From: Bacteroidales bacterium
GTDB lineage: Bacteria > Bacteroidota > Bacteroidia > Bacteroidales > WCHB1-69
Direction: 5' to 3'
Assembly (NCBI GenBank): GCA_031266895.1
Contig: JAISAD010000064.1
Location: forward strand, 1-26,789
Length of the DNA: 26,789 bases
Shown: in pieces, positions 24,736-26,789 of the stretch
Position numbering within the stretch: position 1 is the stretch's first letter
Layout: each line of letters begins with the position of its first letter
The notes under the pieces: generated by a model
Seen by the model: the letters and a program-made list of their open reading frames with translations, nothing else
Databases searched by the model: none
Told to the model about the DNA's origin: nothing
Position numbers and translations under genes: made by a program

Positions 24736-25317
24736 ATGAAACGAATAAAAACTATAAGTATAATCAGCATTGCCGTAATTGCGTTAACGGCACTAGTAGT
24801 AATCTCTTGTGAGAAAGAGGAATCAATTCTTCCAAACACAACGGGAGTCAATAGCAATACACCATTCAAGGCAAGAACTATAGACCCATCCGAAGTAGGT
24901 TGTCATAAAAAAGTGACAGAATGGTGTGAAGAATGTCATCAGTATTGTAATGTCGATGGCTTAAATTGTGCGCCATGCGTAATAGTGGTTGGTTCTGCGC
25001 TAAGTCATCAAGTAATTGAAAATATCAAGAACTTGATAGACCAATCTGGTGATGATGTAGCCAAATTTTTTGCTGATCCGAAAAATTATCAGGATTTATT
25101 GCCTGAATTAGGAAATTCGGAAGATGGAAAGCAATTTTTACGGTTATTGCAGTCCAGCAAGTATGTAATTAAAGACGTTATTACTCCTCCAAATGGAAAT
25201 GGGGTTATAATTTTCACTTCGGCTTCTTTACCACAAGCTATTACAGATGGAGAAACGCCCAGGATTTCTTCACAAACTTTCGCTATTCCTTTTTCTATCA
25301 TAGAAAAAAATGTGTAA
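24736..25317 (+). CDS. Cys-rich lipoprotein of unknown function
   Basis: The 193-residue protein has a lipoprotein signal peptide (MKRIKTISIISIAVIALTAL, then VVIS and Cys25). After a short linker comes a Cys cluster: Cys56, 64, 67, 71, 78 and 81, pattern C-x7-C-x2-C-x3-C-x6-C-x2-C, within GCHKKVTEWCEECHQYCN and LNCAPC. This could bind metal or form disulfides; CHKK and CHQYC also offer His ligands. The C-terminal half (about 90-193) is an acidic alpha/beta stretch without Cys. Family not recognised. The stop overlaps an alternative start of the next gene and lies one base before its preferred ATG, so the two are translationally linked. Its promoter is unclear. Confidence 0.75.
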   Translation: MKRIKTISIISIAVIALTALVVISCEKEESILPNTTGVNSNTPFKARTIDPSEVGCHKKVTEWCEECHQYCNVDGLNCAPCVIVVGSALSHQVIENIKNLIDQSGDDVAKFFADPKNYQDLLPELGNSEDGKQFLRLLQSSKYVIKDVITPPNGNGVIIFTSASLPQAITDGETPRISSQTFAIPFSIIEKNV

Positions 25318-25318
25318 A

Positions 25319-26512
25319 ATGAAATTATCTTATGTATGTACTTATGCCAAAACAGAGGTTATTTGCCTCTGTTTTGGCATAAGTTTTGTGTTACTGTTCT
25401 GTTCCTGCTCTGCTTTGGGACAAAAGGGCGCAACTTTAAAGATTACCCCCTGCGATACGATTGAACTGCCATTAAAAATTCAATATGTGCAATCGTTCTA
25501 TATGCCCGAATATAACACCCAGGCCAACACCTATTTTGTCTATTATCCCGAAACGTATCGCCATGGATTTGCCCTCTGCCTTGATTCTATTAAGCCCACA
25601 GCATTATTCCCTGTTAACACTTTGATACAAAATTATCTAATAGAAGATACAACCACTTTTATTTATCAATCTTTTCAAGATGATCTCTTTAAACGCATCA
25701 ATTCTAATGGAACTGTTTTAGATACCCTTGATTATGGTTTTATGGGTGCCATGTATGGAGATACATTTTCCTTGTCTTCACTGGGGACTTTGGCTCTTCC
25801 TCTACAAAAAATAGAGGCAAAGCGTCATTATTATGCTCATACTCGTTTTTCTAAAATAATGTATCACATGGAGGATTTTGAAACACGTTGTAAACTTTTA
25901 CAGCACCTTTTTTTTCAAGATATTATCGTAAGTAAAGATTCCGTTACCTCTGCTCAAACAAATTACGTTCACTATCCCAAAGATTACTTCTCGGAAAAAA
26001 CGTCCTACTCCAACTGGTGGCCTCGTATAGCGATTAATAAAAATCTGGATATTGTTACTTCCTATTTTTTTATTGACAGCCTGTTTGTAACCCATCCGGT
26101 AGATAACAGTCAGGAACATTTTCCGATGAAAAGCCGGCATAAAACCAAGCCTAACGAACATTATGATGCCAGGCAACAGTTTGACCCAATTTACAGGAAA
26201 CAGTATGCCAGCCGCACTGTTTCCTATATCTATTTGCATTACGACAGTTATCGCGATTATTATTATGACGTAGCCACAATCCCCATGCCTTACGAGAATA
26301 AAGACGGCACTTTCAACGACCCGAAAGATAAGCCATGGTCGCTTATTGTAATGGATGGTCATTACCGGCAAATCGGGGAAATTGATATGCCGAATTATCT
26401 GAGCAAGCACGATATCATGATTACGGCACAAGGCCTTGCCATTCAAAATAAAATATTGAGCGATGAAAAGGAAACTCCCGTTTACGTTATTTATAAAATC
26501 GAAAAACAATGA
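25319..26512 (+). CDS. DUF4221-like lipoprotein, probably beta-propeller
   Basis: The 397-residue protein has an N-terminal hydrophobic stretch (VICLCFGISFVLLFCS) ending in a plausible lipobox at Cys30. The rest is rich in Tyr, Phe and Asp and in repeating beta segments, without a known catalytic motif. The C-terminal pattern (PWSLIVMDGHYRQIGEIDM, then TAQGLAIQNK) resembles DUF4221, a Bacteroidetes lipoprotein family often found beside other propeller lipoproteins. I infer this from pattern memory. The start is uncertain: ATG at 25310 overlaps the upstream stop, ATG at 25319 follows it, and a GTG at 25388 would lie beyond the hairpin but leave almost no signal peptide. The ATGA overlap with the next gene shows coupling. 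Likely surface or periplasm. Confidence 0.65.
   Translation: MKLSYVCTYAKTEVICLCFGISFVLLFCSCSALGQKGATLKITPCDTIELPLKIQYVQSFYMPEYNTQANTYFVYYPETYRHGFALCLDSIKPTALFPVNTLIQNYLIEDTTTFIYQSFQDDLFKRINSNGTVLDTLDYGFMGAMYGDTFSLSSLGTLALPLQKIEAKRHYYAHTRFSKIMYHMEDFETRCKLLQHLFFQDIIVSKDSVTSAQTNYVHYPKDYFSEKTSYSNWWPRIAINKNLDIVTSYFFIDSLFVTHPVDNSQEHFPMKSRHKTKPNEHYDARQQFDPIYRKQYASRTVSYIYLHYDSYRDYYYDVATIPMPYENKDGTFNDPKDKPWSLIVMDGHYRQIGEIDMPNYLSKHDIMITAQGLAIQNKILSDEKETPVYVIYKIEKQ
25342..25382 (+). terminator. Perfect 17-bp hairpin within the next gene's signal-peptide codons
   Basis: TTATGCCAAAACAGAGG (25342-25358) and CCTCTGTTTTGGCATAA (25366-25382) pair perfectly with a 7-base loop. It lies 24 bases after the Cys-rich lipoprotein stop and is followed by AGTTTTGTG. 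It looks like an intrinsic terminator or attenuator, yet it is inside the open frame of the DUF4221-like gene. Confidence 0.55.
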
Positions 26513-26789
26513 AAAGAGTTATTTTAATTATTTGCCTGATGATTGCCGGCGTGTTAACCTGCTGCCAGAACAGCAACGAAAAGCGCACCCGCTTTTTCAA
26601 TGCTTACATGCAGGAGCATTTTCCCGATTTTAAGATTACGGATGGCGAATACCTGTTTGTGCTGCCGGGGGGCTGCTTCAACTGCAACAAGGCGGTATTC
26701 AACACCCTGTTTACGCTGCTCACCCTTTCGCCCGACTCCAATTATGTCGATAGCCGCTACCAGGCTATCCTGATTTCGAAAAACAGCCT
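26509..26789 (+). CDS. CxxC lipoprotein, 3' end beyond the window
   Basis: The first 93 residues are present. A lipoprotein signal peptide (MKRVILIICLMIAGVLTCCQ) offers Cys18 or Cys19 for lipidation. Residues 48-61 read YLFVLPGGCFNCNK, a beta strand leading to a CxxC pair (Cys56, Cys59), and then a helix. This is the arrangement seen in thioredoxin-like or redox lipoproteins, though the usual WCxxC is absent. The start overlaps the DUF4221-like stop (ATGA). Small lipoproteins with a Gly-Cys pair near DUF4221-type genes are known in Bacteroidales; their function is not established. The gene is too incomplete to classify. Confidence 0.75.
   Translation, partial: MKRVILIICLMIAGVLTCCQNSNEKRTRFFNAYMQEHFPDFKITDGEYLFVLPGGCFNCNKAVFNTLFTLLTLSPDSNYVDSRYQAILISKNS

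Noticed and set aside
25898..26509. 203-codon minus-strand frame
   Set aside because: It lies wholly antisense to the DUF4221-like gene, which has a signal peptide and coupled neighbours.
1..26789. CRISPR arrays, transposases, phage genes, rRNA
   Set aside because: None seen on either strand; the only clear long repeat is the HTH cassette.

Overview
The window looks like chromosomal DNA from a member of the Bacteroidota, most likely order Bacteroidales. Three things point that way. Many genes have a promoter of the Bacteroidetes type (TTG, about 19-20 bases, then TAnnTTTG), and most lack a clear Shine-Dalgarno sequence. The protein families fit: a TonB-dependent receptor with a carboxypeptidase-like N-terminal domain, a COG2403 GTPase, NhaD, a class II ribonucleotide reductase, a DUF4221-like lipoprotein and a tiny Bacteroidetes-style XRE protein. 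Intergenic DNA is AT-rich.

Bases 1-21702 are mostly housekeeping. From the left: the 3' part of a TonB-dependent receptor, tRNA-Asp with its own promoter and terminator, nfo (endonuclease IV) followed by a Uup-like ABC-F ATPase, rsmE, tRNA-Glu on the minus strand, a conserved protein of unknown function, a cyclic-2,3-diphosphoglycerate-synthetase-like GTPase, lepA (apparently leaderless), nhaD preceded by a small unknown gene, a small secreted protein, fabD, B12-dependent nrdJ, and gltX-murC joined by a TAATG overlap. A 600-base gap follows, holding a small frameshifted gene, and then a phosphomannomutase/phosphoglucomutase.

Bases 21703-26789 are accessory in character. A block of about 595 bp is present twice as a direct repeat (21770-22361 and 23608-24203). 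Each copy carries a promoter, a leader of about 260 nt, a 70-codon Cro/C1-type HTH gene, a short inverted repeat and a second promoter pointing into whatever follows. The HTH genes differ at 4 of 213 bases by eye, while the flanks have diverged much more. Copy 1 feeds a lipoprotein with a CFI-box-like motif. Copy 2 feeds a stretch dense in inverted repeats and then a tight run of three exported proteins: a Cys-rich lipoprotein, a DUF4221-like lipoprotein and a CxxC lipoprotein cut by the window edge. A perfect 17-bp hairpin lies inside the signal-peptide codons of the second.

The best candidate for something undescribed is this duplicated regulator-plus-lipoprotein cassette with its Cys-rich surface or periplasmic operon. 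All functional statements are read from sequence by eye; no database search was possible.
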